Below, one piece after another: positions 11,146-21,539 of a stretch of 64,000 nt of DNA. The stretch is from Myotis daubentonii (taxonomy: Eukaryota; Chordata; Mammalia; Chiroptera; Vespertilionidae). The stretch spans positions 60,894,359 to 60,958,358 of the forward strand of contig NC_081852.1 in the NCBI RefSeq assembly GCF_963259705.1, written 5' to 3'. Below the pieces are notes generated by a model. It ran no database searches, was not told the DNA's origin, and saw nothing but the letters and a program-made list of their open reading frames with translations. Position 1 is the stretch's first letter, and each line of letters begins with the position of its first letter. A program made the translations under genes and the position numbers.

Positions 11146-11560
11146 TGAGAGGACATTTTAACAGATTTTTATTAAAAAAAAAATTCTTCTCAGTTGTCTT
11201 TTTTTTGGTATCTGTTTGTTAGCTACTTTATTAGGGGGGCGGGATTTGACTTGACTTTTTGGGAAGAACAGAGAATTGTCAGAAAACTCACCCTGAGAAG
11301 TAAGTAAACTTACCCTCTCTTACACTAAGAGAGGTGCTAGGCCTGCTTAAGCAAACACATGGTAGTTTTCAATGGTGATATAATCCCAGGACATCAATGA
11401 GTAATGCCATTACACAATAGCTGTTAGGTAATTACTTGCAGATAATCCCGGTCTCCGTCTCTGGAAGACATTATTATGCTCAGAAAAAAGGTGTGGGCTA
11501 GCTGAGACTTATTTTGTGTGAATTCTGAGCTTCCTGCCCATTACATTAGTTCACACCAGC
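11146..11560. promoter_or_regulatory. Candidate conserved non-coding element, AT-rich
   Basis: A transposon-free AT-rich block between GC-rich segments, with words such as 'ttaggtaattacttgcagataatccc' (TAATTA plus a TAATCC bicoid-type site near 11427-11448). The call rests on texture alone. Confidence 0.28.
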
Positions 11561-11929
11561 GAGACAGAAAATACACAATGAGCGAAATTCAAACGAGAAC
11601 TTCTGTGAATGGACTGAGAGAAATCTGGGTCCCCCCTTGGACTGAAGTGGCCCAACAAGACACCCACAGAGTGACCCCACCTTGACCTTGGCTGGTGGGT
11701 GACATTAACTGTGTCTAAGTGCTTGTCCAGCAGTGAAATGCCTGTTGGACATTGGAGAGAAGCTGGGGATGGGTTAGTGCCTACAGAGAGCATTTCAACA
11801 TTTATCGGGAAAACGATGATTGAGGGGCTCAGCCTTGACGTGTCACTGATAATGTTAGCGTGGACAGGGAGTGGAGGGGTGGAGGCCTGGTGATCATTCC
11901 GTCTAATCTCCACCCTCTCCCCGGATCCC
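11561..11929. other. Unique sequence, no feature recognised
   Basis: Nothing recognisable beyond short uninformative frames. Confidence 0.4.
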
Positions 11930-12560
11930 GCCTCCTCATCGTCCCCACCTGCGGCTCTGCCTCCATGGGGTCTCCGTCTAGGCCAGGACGCCATGTCCCC
12001 CAGGCCCCAGCCAGTGGCCATTCTTCCTGATGCATCTTTCTCCTCTCACCGTCTGTGGTCTCACTCCTCTCTGCCCACAGTTCAGACCATCGCTCTTTGT
12101 CCCCTGGAGAAAGCGTGGCCTCTGACCCGCCAGCCCTCCACCGTCTGCCCACACAACTTCTCAAACCTGCATATCGGATTGTGACTCTCTTTGGAATTTC
12201 GCCTTTGCTTACAAGATCAAGTCCAGAGTCCTTTTCCTGCATAAATGTCCCACATAAGTTCCTGCTGAGTACCTATCCTCAGTCTCTCCCCTCACCATGA
12301 GCCCCATCCCCCACCCCTGCTCCCAGCTCAGGCTCAGCCCCAGGAACCTGAGGCCTCCACCTCCCAGCTCTGGTCCCCCTGCCCTGGGCTGCCCTCCCTC
12401 CTTTCATTTGTCTGCGGAATCCCTGCTGCCTCCAAGGACCAGCTCAAGGCTTGCTTCCTTCCAGAAGTCCTCCCTGTTTTCTCCTTGTTCTCTTTCATCG
12501 TCTACCTGAACCATCTGTTCCGTGAGCCACCAGTGTACACAGCAAATGCTCACCCTTATC
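11930..12560 (+). repeat. L2 LINE 3' relic (probable)
   Basis: The order of segments fits the L2 3' part on the plus strand: 'ttacaagatcaagtccagagtcctt' (12210-12236), a C/T-rich middle, 'tgccctgggctgccctccctcctttcatttg', and 'gaccagctcaaggcttgcttccttccagaagtcctccctg' (about 12438-12478). The last matches the L2 'ctcagctcaaatgccacctcctccaggaagcct' stretch. It is a strongly diverged, dead LINE fragment with soft boundaries. Confidence 0.55.
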
Positions 12561-13269
12561 CACGGCTTAGAACACATAGTGTGCTTGTTGGTTGGATGTC
12601 TACCGTCCCCAGCTGGTATGTGTGCACCCTTTGCTCCTGGGCTGGGCCAGGAAAAGGGGTTGGGGACAGAGCTTGTCTATTGCCTTGTCTAGCTGTACCT
12701 TGTCATGACACATATGCATAAGTCCCCATTGCCTGTCAGAGGGATGTAGATTGTCTAAAGGCGTGCAACTTTCTAAGATCACGTCTGTGCTTTTCGGTGG
12801 AAGAGGACAGAGAAGTGGCCCTTTGGAAAGTCTCTGATGAGGTGAGGGGGGCAGAGCTCTCTCCAGCTCTTCAGGGTCAGGGTGAGGTGGGTAGTAATCG
12901 TGGACGCTTGGAGTAGAAGGACCCGCTGCTGCCCCCAGCATCTCGGTGGCTCCGGGGCGTGGTCCCTTCCTTTCGGTCTTTCCCAGACTCTCCACTGAGC
13001 TTGATGTGCTCCTGCACTGACATTTCTCTCTCCAAAGCCTAGACCTTCCTCGGTCACTCCTGCTTCCAGTGGCTTCCTGGACAAATCCACCTGGATCAAT
13101 CCTATGGACACCTTGACCTAGAACAGACACTGACGTCACTTTCTCTTCCTTTCTGACCCTGCCCCTGGCATTTCCCCCATTGGGGTGCCTCTGCATGGAT
13201 GCCATCACTACTAACTGATGTCACCAGACCTCTCGGGCTACTTTGAGGCCACTTTACAGCTCCCGGGCC
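12561..13269. other. Unique sequence, no gene recognised
   Basis: Intermediate GC. The minus-strand frame 12600-13208 (202 codons) shows no domain. Parts near 13090-13200 may be more old LINE DNA, but I cannot place them. Confidence 0.4.
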
Positions 13270-13980
13270 ACCAAGTTACATGCATTCAACTAGGAGGCCT
13301 CCCGCTGCGCCCCTTCCTTGCGTAGACCCTGCAGGAGCCTCCTGGCAGGGGGTCTGGCTCCGGGTCCTCCCCACTCGGGCCACCTCCCAACCTTCCACCA
13401 GTGCCATTCAGGGCGCTTCAAGCTCAGCCTCCCCTGCACCCCCGGCCCCGGCACGCAGGTCCTTCCCTGGTGGCGGTGGGGTCTGTCCTCCTCTGCAAGC
13501 GGACACGGAGCTTAGGGATGGCAGGATTCGCTCTCTCTCCCGGACACGCACAAGCTGCCCACGCCCCTTCCGTGCGCTGCCTGGCCCTGCGCCTGCTCCC
13601 GCTGCCCTTTCATTTGTCTGCCTTGAAAACTCCGACCTCGTATTTAATATCCTGTTTAAACATCAGCCCCGCCCGCGGGAAATCAGCTCTGACTCCCATC
13701 AGTCAGCCTTCTGCTCTGGAGCCAGGAGCCTGGCGCGCACCTCCCTCGGCGAGGGTTTCTCACGCAGCTGCAGTTTCTGGCTGGCCCGGGGAGTGCCCGG
13801 GGGGTGCCCGGGGACAGGCGCTGTGTCGTGCTCACCTGGCACTCTGTGCGCCGCGATGCCTGGAAATCACAGGTACTCAGATATCTGAGCTGGAGTGTGA
13901 GGGAGAGGATCACAGACCGCGGGCTCCGCGGCCGCATGGGGAGGGGCCGGGCAGGGGACACAGTGCAGGAGCAGATGTCA
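13270..13980. other. GC- and CpG-rich block, possible CpG island
   Basis: CpG-dense words cluster here ('cgcgatgcctgg', 'ccgcgggctccgcggccgcatgg' at about 13917-13940). Two overlapping plus-strand frames of about 200 codons exist (13280-13888 and 13401-14033), but their Pro/Ala/Arg/Ser-rich products match nothing I know. Open frames are expected by chance in GC-rich DNA. It could be an orphan CpG island. Confidence 0.35.
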
Positions 13981-14751
13981 GAGGAGGTGTGTGTTTATTT
14001 GTTTTTGAAAATGAAACTTGGGAGAAAGGGTAAAAAAATATATATGGTCCTTAGCTAGTCACCTTTTTCCTATTATTCCTCGTCCTGGGGAAGGTGCCAA
14101 GATATATTTAGAAGGGTCTAAAGTTTCTTGGTGAAGTTGATGATTCTGGGACAAATCAGGGAGGTTTTCGCCTCGCCTGCGTTTTTCCTTCCTGGCACAC
14201 GGCTTCACAATCACCTGCGCGGCCCCGAGGACTGGCGGCCGCAGTTCCAAGTTCTGCGAAACCGTCTCCAGTGAAGCCTGTGAAATAGGACAAGACGCTG
14301 CTTTCCGAGGCGTACAGGACCTCACCATGCAAACGCGTCCTGTGTGCTGCCCCGGCTGCTGGCGACAGGCCCGCGCTGGCTGGTAACCTCCATCCGTGGC
14401 ACCTGAATGGGCGGCAGGAAAGCTCAGCCCAGGCGCACAGCAGCCGCGGAGCCCAGATCAGTCACCGCAAAGGGAAGACGGGATGAGAATGGCATTCTGG
14501 CGCCTCCTTTCCTTTCCTTTCAAGCGCGATGGCACCTCCGAAGAAACAAAAGCCTCCCAGAGAAAAGGCTGGGTTGGCACGGGCGCCTGGCATCCCCCTT
14601 CTGCCCACTTCCCTGTGTCCCTGGCACCGTCTTCTTTTGAAACCAACAAGGCACTTGAAGGCGCTGGACGGAGGCCTCCCCTCGACTTCCCTCTCTTCTC
14701 TCCATGCTTCTTGCCTCCATCTTCTGAGTAGTTCTAGAAAAAGGAGTGCTC
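13981..14751. other. Unique sequence, no gene recognised
   Basis: No repeat or coding exon recognised. Confidence 0.4.
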
Positions 14752-14905
14752 AGCCCGGCCGGCGTGGCTCAGTGGGTGAGCATTGACTTATGAACCAGGA
14801 GGCCACGGTTTAATTGCCTGTCAGGGCACATGCCTAGGTTGTGGACTCCATCCCCAGCGGGGAGGTGTGCAGGAGGCAGCCGATCAATGATTATCTCCCA
14901 TTACT

Positions 14906-14989
<84 letters not shown>

Positions 14990-14996
14990 CCTCCCT
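14752..14996 (+). mobile_element. Ves SINE with expanded (CT)n region
   Basis: It starts AGCCCGGCCGGCGTGGCTCAG. The pol III A box TGGCTCAGTGG is exact at 14765-14775. The B-box position is diverged (GGTTTAATTGC). 'gtgtgcaggaggcagccgatcaatgatt' follows, then a (CT)n run at about 14908-14987. The usual 'AAAATCAATAAA' end is missing, so the copy is 3'-truncated or replaced by the CT expansion. The long Ser/Leu and Arg/Glu frames here come from this tract. Confidence 0.92.
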
Positions 14997-16042
14997 GTCT
15001 TTCTGTCTGATGTAACGTCTCTGTGTGTCTGGCCCCAGTGGTCCTCCCCGGGAAGCAGGAGGAGGCGAGGGGATACTTTGAGAAGACCACCTGACATTCC
15101 GGCCGTATGCCCTTCCAGCAGCCAGGCTGGGCCAGCACAGTGCGGATCCTGACTGCTGCCCTGGCTCCCGGGTTCAAATGCACACTTTTCTCTGACTGCT
15201 TTTCACCTTGAAACACAGGATGTGCCCAGCAGGGCCGAGCCAACGGGCAGAGAGTGGGGGACCAGCCCAGCTAAGGTGCTGATTCACCCAACCTGACCCG
15301 AATGGACGTCTGTGTAAATACCACGTACGGAGACGACTTTGAATAAGTCTATTAAACAAAACACTGGGCTTTTTATTTCCCGTTTTCTGGCATTTTCTGA
15401 GCACTGAGTGTTGCAATCCCACTGAAACCCTGTGCTCCCAGCTCTGTAGAAAGCGCTGAGGGCTGAACCTCCGCAGGATGGAGGGTTAGTTCATAAATGA
15501 ACACCAAGCCAGAGGCATGGGTCCAAAGTTTGTTTAACAATCCTAACCTCCTGGGCCTGTAAAGATCCAACTGAAACCATCGCAAGAGGCCCTCCCAGGA
15601 GATGCTGGCACTGCTGCTGCTGCTCGGATCAGAAGGGCCAGAGAGGGGCTTTGTCTTTCGTTCCTTTTTGCAACATTTCAACACTCTCCGCTCCATGTGC
15701 AGATGGGGGAGAGCGGAGGGGGAAGAAAAAGGCATGTGAGAAAAACACGGTTGAACTTTTCTTAACCTAGAAGTTATTGCAGCTTTTACATGAGATTTCA
15801 AGCCAGAACATCCCTGGCGGAGGCCAAGCGCCCCAGCCTAGGAAACCTCCCCGTCACGGGGTGTCCTCCCCCAGGCTCCCCTAGAGGAAGACGGCACTTC
15901 AAGTCTGGTCTAGACCAGCTGACCATGTCACTCAGCTCCGGTCTTAGCACCCATGACCCTAAACTTCAGGAGTGTAACAGGAACAGGGATCAGATGCTTT
16001 ATCCAGCGAGACCAGTGTTCTGTTGTTCATTTTTTTCGTGGG
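14997..16042. other. Unique sequence, no gene recognised
   Basis: No repeat recognised. The minus-strand frame 15373-15801 (142 codons) has no known domain. Single-copy-looking DNA. Confidence 0.4.
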
Positions 16043-16257
16043 TTTTTTTAAAATATATTTTTATTGATTTCAAAGAGGAAGGGAGAGGGAGAGAGAGAGA
16101 GAAACATCGATGATGAAAGAGAATGATTGATCGGCTGCCTCTGCACGCCCCACACTGGGGATCGAGCTGCAACCCGGGCCTGTGCCCTTGACTGGAATTG
16201 AACCATGACCTCCTGGTTCATAGGTCGATGCTCAACCACTGAGCCACGCCGGCCGGG
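16043..16257 (-). mobile_element. Ves SINE, near full length
   Basis: On the minus strand: a head CCCGGCCGGCGTGGCTCAG, an exact A box TGGCTCAGTGG (16236-16246), a B box GGTTCAATTCC (16194-16204), the 'GCAGAGGCAGCCGATCAATC' body, a CT-rich stretch, and an 'AATCAATAAAAATATATTT' tail. This is the best-preserved Ves on the minus strand in the left half. A target duplication is not obvious. Confidence 0.95.
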
Positions 16258-16580
16258 TTGGAACAGTGTATTTTGTACCAGTCCTTTCGAAGGAGAGGTT
16301 GTGTGGACGGATGGATTGTAAAAATAGCCACGACCCTCATCCTACAGAAATGGGAGTAGACTCATGGGTGCCGAGGGTTAGGGGCAGGGCTGGGAGGGAC
16401 ACAGGCAATGATTGCTGATGAGTTTGGAATTTCTCTCTGGGGTTAAGAAAATATTCTAAAATTGATTGTGGTGATGATTGCACAACTCTGTAAATATATC
16501 AAAAACCGTTAAATTGTACCCTTGAAATGGGTGGATTGTGTGGTATGTGAATTATATCTCAGTAAAGCTGTTCTATTGAG
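16258..16580 (+). mobile_element. L1M 3' UTR end
   Basis: The run 'attgattgtggtgatgattgcacaactctgtaaatat' followed by 'gttaaattgtacccttgaaatgggtggattgtgtggtatgtgaattatatctcagtaaagctgtt' (about 16460-16573) matches the well-known terminal stretch of medium-age mammalian L1 3' UTRs in the sense orientation. A Ves SINE abuts it on the left. Confidence 0.75.
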
Positions 16581-17886
16581 GAAACCACAATCCTTTACTT
16601 GTCTCTGGATCCATGGCCTTTACAATGTGACTTTGCAGCTTCTCCCATCAAGCAAACGAGTCTACCTCACCTCCCACCCACCCTCTGTCCCCACCCTCAG
16701 CCCCATTGACTCAGGGCCACCTCATGACCCTGTTTGGCCCATAGAATACGACAAATATGACAGAATGCAGGTTCTGAGCCTTCGTTCCCTAGAGACCTTG
16801 TAAGCTTCTGCTTGCTTCCTTTGCTGTCTTCACTGTGAAAGCTGCCTGGGCTGGCCTCCGGGAAGGGGAGAGAACCGTGTGGCAGAGCTGAGTCAGCCAG
16901 TGAAGCCAGCCGGCCTACCTGCCAGCCACCTGCAGGTACATGAGCGAGCCCAGCCGAGATGTGCCAAGCCCAGGTCAGGGAAGCTGAACATCCATGGCAC
17001 CGTAGACACATGAGGCAGAAGATGTTGTTGTTTTATGCTAAGTGTTGGGGCTGTTTGTTCCGCGGCAATGCCTGGCTGAGACTTGTGGCAATCGTTTTGA
17101 GATGACAGCAGCATAGAAAAGGAGTTGGGAAAAAAGGTTGCATGGATCACCCATGAGGCCAATCATTTCCCTCAGAGTTAGTCTCAGAACAGGGCTTTCC
17201 AATTCTTTCATTTCTTTTTCTGCTAAACCTTCCTGAACTGGTCATGAAACTTACACTTGGTTAGGTGAGAGCTGGTGATCATCAGACGTTTGTGGCGTAA
17301 GCATCACACCAACATTTCAGGACCTTCCAGAGAGGACAGTCCTGGGCTGGTGGGAGCACCTGCCTTCTCAGTTACCCGAGGGGGGCTATGGGACAGCTTC
17401 GTCACCTGAGGGGGGCCCACTGTTATTTGTCCCACGTGAGTCACACCTGCAGCATCCAGATGTGGCTGGCATAGCCCACTCTTGGACACGGGGCTGGAAT
17501 AAATGTAAATAAGGTTCAGGAACCTCCCCTGGGAGATGTTTTATGGAAATCCCCTCCCGGGTAAGTGCCCTGAGGGGGAGGGAGAGCGTCCTCAGCCCTG
17601 GTGTTTTTAAGTGTTGTGAGGAGTGAGGTGGAGATGACTTGAGCTAAGATCCAGAGACACATGAAATAGGACACCCACACGCGTGTGAAAACGCCCCACG
17701 CCAACGCTGCCCCATGGAACTTTCTGCGTTGTTGGCATGGCAGTGAGCATCGGGAATGTGGCTGGTATGACCGAGGAATCCAATTTTAAATTTAATGAAC
17801 TTTTAACTAATTTAAACTTAAATAGCCACAGGGGAGCCGTGCCTAGCCTATGGGGCAACACAGCTCTATATAAGCTACAGATGCAC
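16581..17886. other. Unique sequence, no gene recognised
   Basis: No repeat or coding exon recognised. Two near-identical short words 'cacctgaggggggcc' and 'acccgaggggggc' lie 23 bp apart near 17377 and 17405, a minor local duplication. Confidence 0.4.
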
Positions 17887-17912
17887 GTGTGTGTATGTGT
17901 GTGTGTGTGTGT
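17887..17912. repeat. (TG)n microsatellite
   Basis: Short TG dinucleotide run with one interruption. Confidence 0.9.
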
Positions 17913-18189
17913 TTTATTTGCTACAACAAATATCATAGAGCCATTTATTTTCAGAGAAACGCTGGGTTGTGAGTCAGCCGTAAGTAACCTCCATACCCCC
18001 AACCACCCAAATTTCTTCCGTCGTAAGCGGTACACTTCCTCATGTCCAGGGAGACCTGGCACCCACACGCTCAACCAATACACGTCTTCACTGAATGCCC
18101 GCTGGGTACGAGGTGCCCTGCGTGTCAAAACACGATCAAAACAGGAGAAATGGCGGTGCAGTTTCTTTGACAGAGCCTGGCTGTTCAAA
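17913..18189. repeat. Old interspersed-repeat relic, family uncertain
   Basis: The words 'cactgaatgcccgctgggtacgaggtgccctgcgtgtcaaaacacg' near 18087-18132 echo the widespread 'tattgagcacctactatgtgccaggcactg' motif of ancient mammalian repeats. Too diverged to assign. Confidence 0.35.
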
Positions 18190-19130
18190 GCTTAACGGAA
18201 AAAAATGCCAGGTGGCTTTGATAACATTTTGGTGTAAAATGATTTAAATGAGAAGATGATGAATTTACAACAAGTAAAGAAGGGTTGGCGAGTTTGATTT
18301 CTATTGTCGCTGAAGATGATGTAATTGTGGCCTAATAAGCAAAATTATTAAAGGGTTTATGAGCTTTCATTCCCGCAATCCACTGAGAAAAGGTCAACAA
18401 GAATCCCTCCTACAACTCACTGAAGAATTTGAATTTAAAATGAACCTCACTCTACGAAGGAAAAAAAAAAAGGTAAAATCAGAAAGACAGAAACCAACCG
18501 AAAAAAAAGGGGGAGAAAGAAAACCCCTTAATTTATGTTGACTTCGTTATTCTCTAGATTAAAAGCCGCTCAGCATAAAATGAGGACTTTGAGCTTCGAC
18601 TCTTAAGGAATTCACATATTTGCATCAATTTTTAAAAAGCTTTTTATAACTAATGAACTCGGATGTCTTTGGGCATGGCATGAAATCCATGTGTACAGTC
18701 TTTAATTAAGAATGCAGCCTCGGCAATTAAAATTAAGGGTAGGGACCTCAGCTGATGTCCTGGGAGAGCCCCAGTCAAAAAAATTATGCTAATGCTGTGT
18801 GTCCTGAGAGCCTCTCTGAGCGCGGCACGCGGGCGAGGAGCTGTCCTGCCGCGTGCGTTTAAAGCTGACAATTAGGGACCATTGTGATGTGCGGGGCCGG
18901 GCGCACCGCTTGTCTGCCTGGCACTTGCTAGGGGCCTGGGAACCGGCACCAGGACCTCCCCAAACCGAGCTCAGAACGTGCAGACAAGGTCGGACCCACA
19001 GTCCGTAATGCAAGCACGGCAGTGTCTGCACGGGCAGGGGATCCCTAATGCAGGTTTTATTTAATATTTAAAGTTGCCAGTGCCGTTACTGAGAATAGGA
19101 AGGTGCCTTCATGCCGAACTGATTAAATTC
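18190..19130. promoter_or_regulatory. Candidate conserved non-coding element, homeodomain/POU-like sites
   Basis: An AT-rich, transposon-free block with dense TAAT-core sites. Examples are 'cctaataagcaaaattattaaag' near 18331, a TTAATTAA palindrome at 18712-18719, 'caattaaaattaaggg' after it, and ATGCTAAT at 18786-18793, one base from the octamer. The A-rich frame 18359-18541 (Lys-rich) is not convincing as a gene. An enhancer-like role is inferred from motif texture only. Confidence 0.35.
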
Positions 19131-19714
19131 ACATCGGGAATAATGAACGACAGGCCACGTGGGAACACACACCCACTCCGACTTTTCCAAAGGAAAGTAT
19201 AAACAAGAGTAAGGGGAGGTCCTTCAGGCGTCCTTTGAGGGGCCTGGAGCTCGGGGCTGAAACCCAAGGCCCGCGGGTCCCCTGGGCGATCAGCTCCCAG
19301 CCTCATGCCTCAGGTGACTGAAATAGGCCTTCCCATCTGGCAGGGCCATGGCCCAGGTGAGAGACTGAGCCCCGTGCCCTTTCCTCAAGCACTAGGCCCA
19401 GCTCCACATGCACTGCCTGGGCGGCTGCCTCCCGGCACAGCTGCACCGGGTCCCTTACCAGAACCTTCTTGGCTCCCTGGTGCTTGTCCTCGAAACCTGA
19501 TGGCCCTGCCTCTCCAGGCAGCGCGCACCCCAAGGAAGGCTCGCTGAGACCATGCGAGGGCCTTAGGAATTCCGTCCCGCCCAGGCAGCTCTCCGAGCCT
19601 TTGCTGATTGTCAGTGTGGACAGCTCTGAGGGACCCTGGCATCCGAGATGAAGGTGTCCCCACTGCCTCCTCCGCTACACGCCAACCAGCCTCCCTTTCA
19701 TCACCAGAATGGCC
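19131..19714. other. Unique GC-rich sequence, no gene recognised
   Basis: Overlapping short frames on both strands (19303-19663) have no recognisable domain. No repeat seen. Confidence 0.4.
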
Positions 19715-20060
19715 TTTTCTTATTATTATTAATACGTTTCGTATCTTAGGAAGCTTTAGGTTTACAGAAAAATGACTGGAGTTTCCATGCCCTCCTCAGC
19801 CTGCCCCTGCACCCCAGAGGCCCTGTTCCTAATATCTTACAGGAATAAGGTGCCTGCGTTAGAGCGGATGAACCAATATGGACACATTGCCATGAGCTAA
19901 CCTGTGGTTTACGTTAGGGTCCCTTGCGGTGGTGTACACTCCAGGTGCGCGGACAAACACATTGACAGGTCCCCACCATTCCCGCATCATACGGAGTAGT
20001 CTCCCTGCCTTCACATTCTCTGTGCTCTGCCCAGCCACCCCTCCCTAACCTGAAGCCAGG
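19715..20060 (-). mobile_element. L1M 3' UTR relic, antisense
   Basis: The plus strand follows the reverse complement of a common L1M 3' UTR in order: 'ctttaggtttacagaaaaatgactgga', 'taatatcttacaggaataaggtgcc', 'atgaaccaatatggacacattgccatgagctaacctgtggtttacgttagggtccc', 'acattgacaggtccccaccattcccgcatcatacggagtagtctccctgcc'. This matches old L1MB/L1ME-type 3' ends. No coding capacity. Confidence 0.75.
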
Positions 20061-20348
20061 GATGGGAGCATGTCATTCCCTGTGTAAAACTATTAGATAC
20101 TTAATTAATTGAAAGAACTAACTTCCATCCACAGCATCACAGACCAGTCACATCCTGGAAATATATTTTCAACCAAAACAGCAACTGTACCTTAAGCATA
20201 TAAAGAGCTTGCACATGTTTCTTTTATTCATTTATCTGGTGTTTGCTAAGTGCCTACTGATATGCCAGGACATCAATGCCCAAGCCTTAAGATGTTAATA
20301 GCATACTTATTTTCTCAGAAAGTCTGCATCACATTAACACATAGAAAG
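20061..20348. other. Unclassified AT-rich DNA with a short old-repeat word
   Basis: 'gtgtttgctaagtgcctactgatatgccagga' near 20239-20270 again echoes ancient mammalian repeats. The rest is unassigned. Confidence 0.35.
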
Positions 20349-20391
20349 ATATATATATACACACACACACACACACATACATACACACACA
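20349..20391. repeat. (TA)n(CA)n microsatellite at the Helitron junction
   Basis: ATATATATATAC followed by (AC)n with two CATA interruptions. It directly abuts the 3' end of the Helitron. Confidence 0.92.
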
Positions 20392-20651
20392 CTAGAGGCC
20401 CAGTGCACAAATTTGTGCACAGGGGTGTCCCTTGGCCTGGCCAGTGATTGAGGCCTATTTGGGGGAGGGGGAGGTGCAGCCAGCAAGGGGGGGAGGTGGC
20501 TGTGGGAGCACACTGACCACCAGGGGGCAGCTCCTGCATTGAGCATCTGCCCCCTGGTGATCAGTGCACATCATAGCAACTGGTACACCGGTCATTCCAG
20601 TCGTTCCAGTCGTTTGGTGGTAAAGGTCGCTTAGGCTTTTATATATATAGA
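20392..20651 (-). mobile_element. Non-autonomous Helitron of HeliBat type
   Basis: Read on the minus strand it begins TCTATATATATAAAAGCC and ends CTAG, as Helitrons do (5' TC, 3' CTRR). The 3' end has a perfect 18-bp palindrome GTGCACAAATTTGTGCAC (20403-20420) 10 bp before the terminal CTAG, the Helitron stop hairpin. It is 260 bp with no Rep/helicase, so moved in trans. Internally it holds a 20-bp inverted repeat (20511-20530 and 20547-20566), each arm containing a CTCF-like core. HeliBat elements are known from vespertilionid bats, which supports the host assignment. Confidence 0.92.
20517..20560. promoter_or_regulatory. Inverted pair of CTCF-like motifs inside the Helitron
   Basis: CCACCAGGGGGCAG on the plus strand at 20517-20530 and TCACCAGGGGGCAG on the minus strand at 20547-20560. 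Both fit the central CTCF consensus CCACCAGGGGGC. The arms diverge from each other by one base in 20. Binding is inferred, not shown. Confidence 0.5.
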
Positions 20652-21502
20652 CAAGTTGGTTTCCAGAAAAACCAAACCAACTTAAGTGTCTACAAAAAGG
20701 TATAGTCTAGAAAGTTAGACAGTTCATCTAACTTTTCAAGTTTATTGGCATTAAGTTGTTCAGAATATTTTTTGTCTAGAGATAAACTTCCTTCCTATTC
20801 TTACTATCTTCAGTTTTTGCAGTTACTTTTTCTTGTTCATTCCTATTACAATTTGTGTTGTTTCTATGTAAAGAACTCCCTTCACATCTCTATTTATTTT
20901 AGTTACTTTGGGTCTTAATATTACTACTCCTTTCTTCTATTTTCTTTTATTTATGTCAATAAACATTTCTTTTAATAAATGTATTTGAGGCTATAAATTT
21001 ACCTCCAAGTACCACTTTAGATACACCGCAAAAGCATTTGAATGTCCTAGTGTCATGGTTCCTCATTCCAAGTATTTTACAGTTTTCATTGCTGCACTAT
21101 GATTTCCTCTTTAAACACTGGTTTGTTTAGTAAATCTTTTAGTTTTCAAAATATACTTGATTATTGTTTTTTTAATTAAATTGATTGAAATATCTTTTTA
21201 ATGGATTGTTTTGTCACCGGAACATACACTCTCTTTTTACCTTCAACTTTTATATTTTCTATATTAATATTACTAAGACAATTTTCCTTCAGTTAATACT
21301 TTTGTGGGCCATGCTTTTCTGTTTCTTTGTTGAAAACATTTTTGATTGATTTATGATAAAATTTACTTATGTTAAATAAATCTGGGTGTCTTCCTGGTTT
21401 TAATCTATTACTTTCTTTGCAAAAAGAAACTCATGTAGAATTATGACCATTTTACTTCTTGGGCCCTCTTTACCGACATTTATCATTATGTATTTTTTCC
21501 TT

Positions 21503-21504
<2 letters not shown>
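20652..21504 (-). mobile_element. L1 relic, antisense, internally deleted
   Basis: The plus strand carries antisense ORF2 text: 'tttattggcattaagttgttcagaatat' (20740-20767), 'aggctataaatttacctccaagtaccactttagatacaccgcaaaagcatttgaatgtcc', 'ttcattgctgcactatgatttcctctttaaacactggtttgtttag'. This is the region between endonuclease and reverse transcriptase. After about 21290 it jumps to text like the 5'/ORF1 side ('tgtgggccatgcttttctgtttctttgttgaaaac'). No open frame survives. Dead copy, AT-rich. Confidence 0.72.

Positions 21505-21537
<33 letters not shown>
21505..21537. repeat. (TG)n microsatellite
   Basis: About 16 TG dinucleotides. Confidence 0.95.

Positions 21538-21539
<2 letters not shown>

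Noticed and set aside
13280..14033. Two ~200-codon frames as a coding gene in a CpG-rich block
   Set aside because: The two frames overlap each other and a minus-strand frame, compositions are Pro/Ser/Arg-rich and no domain is recognised. Open frames are expected at this GC content.
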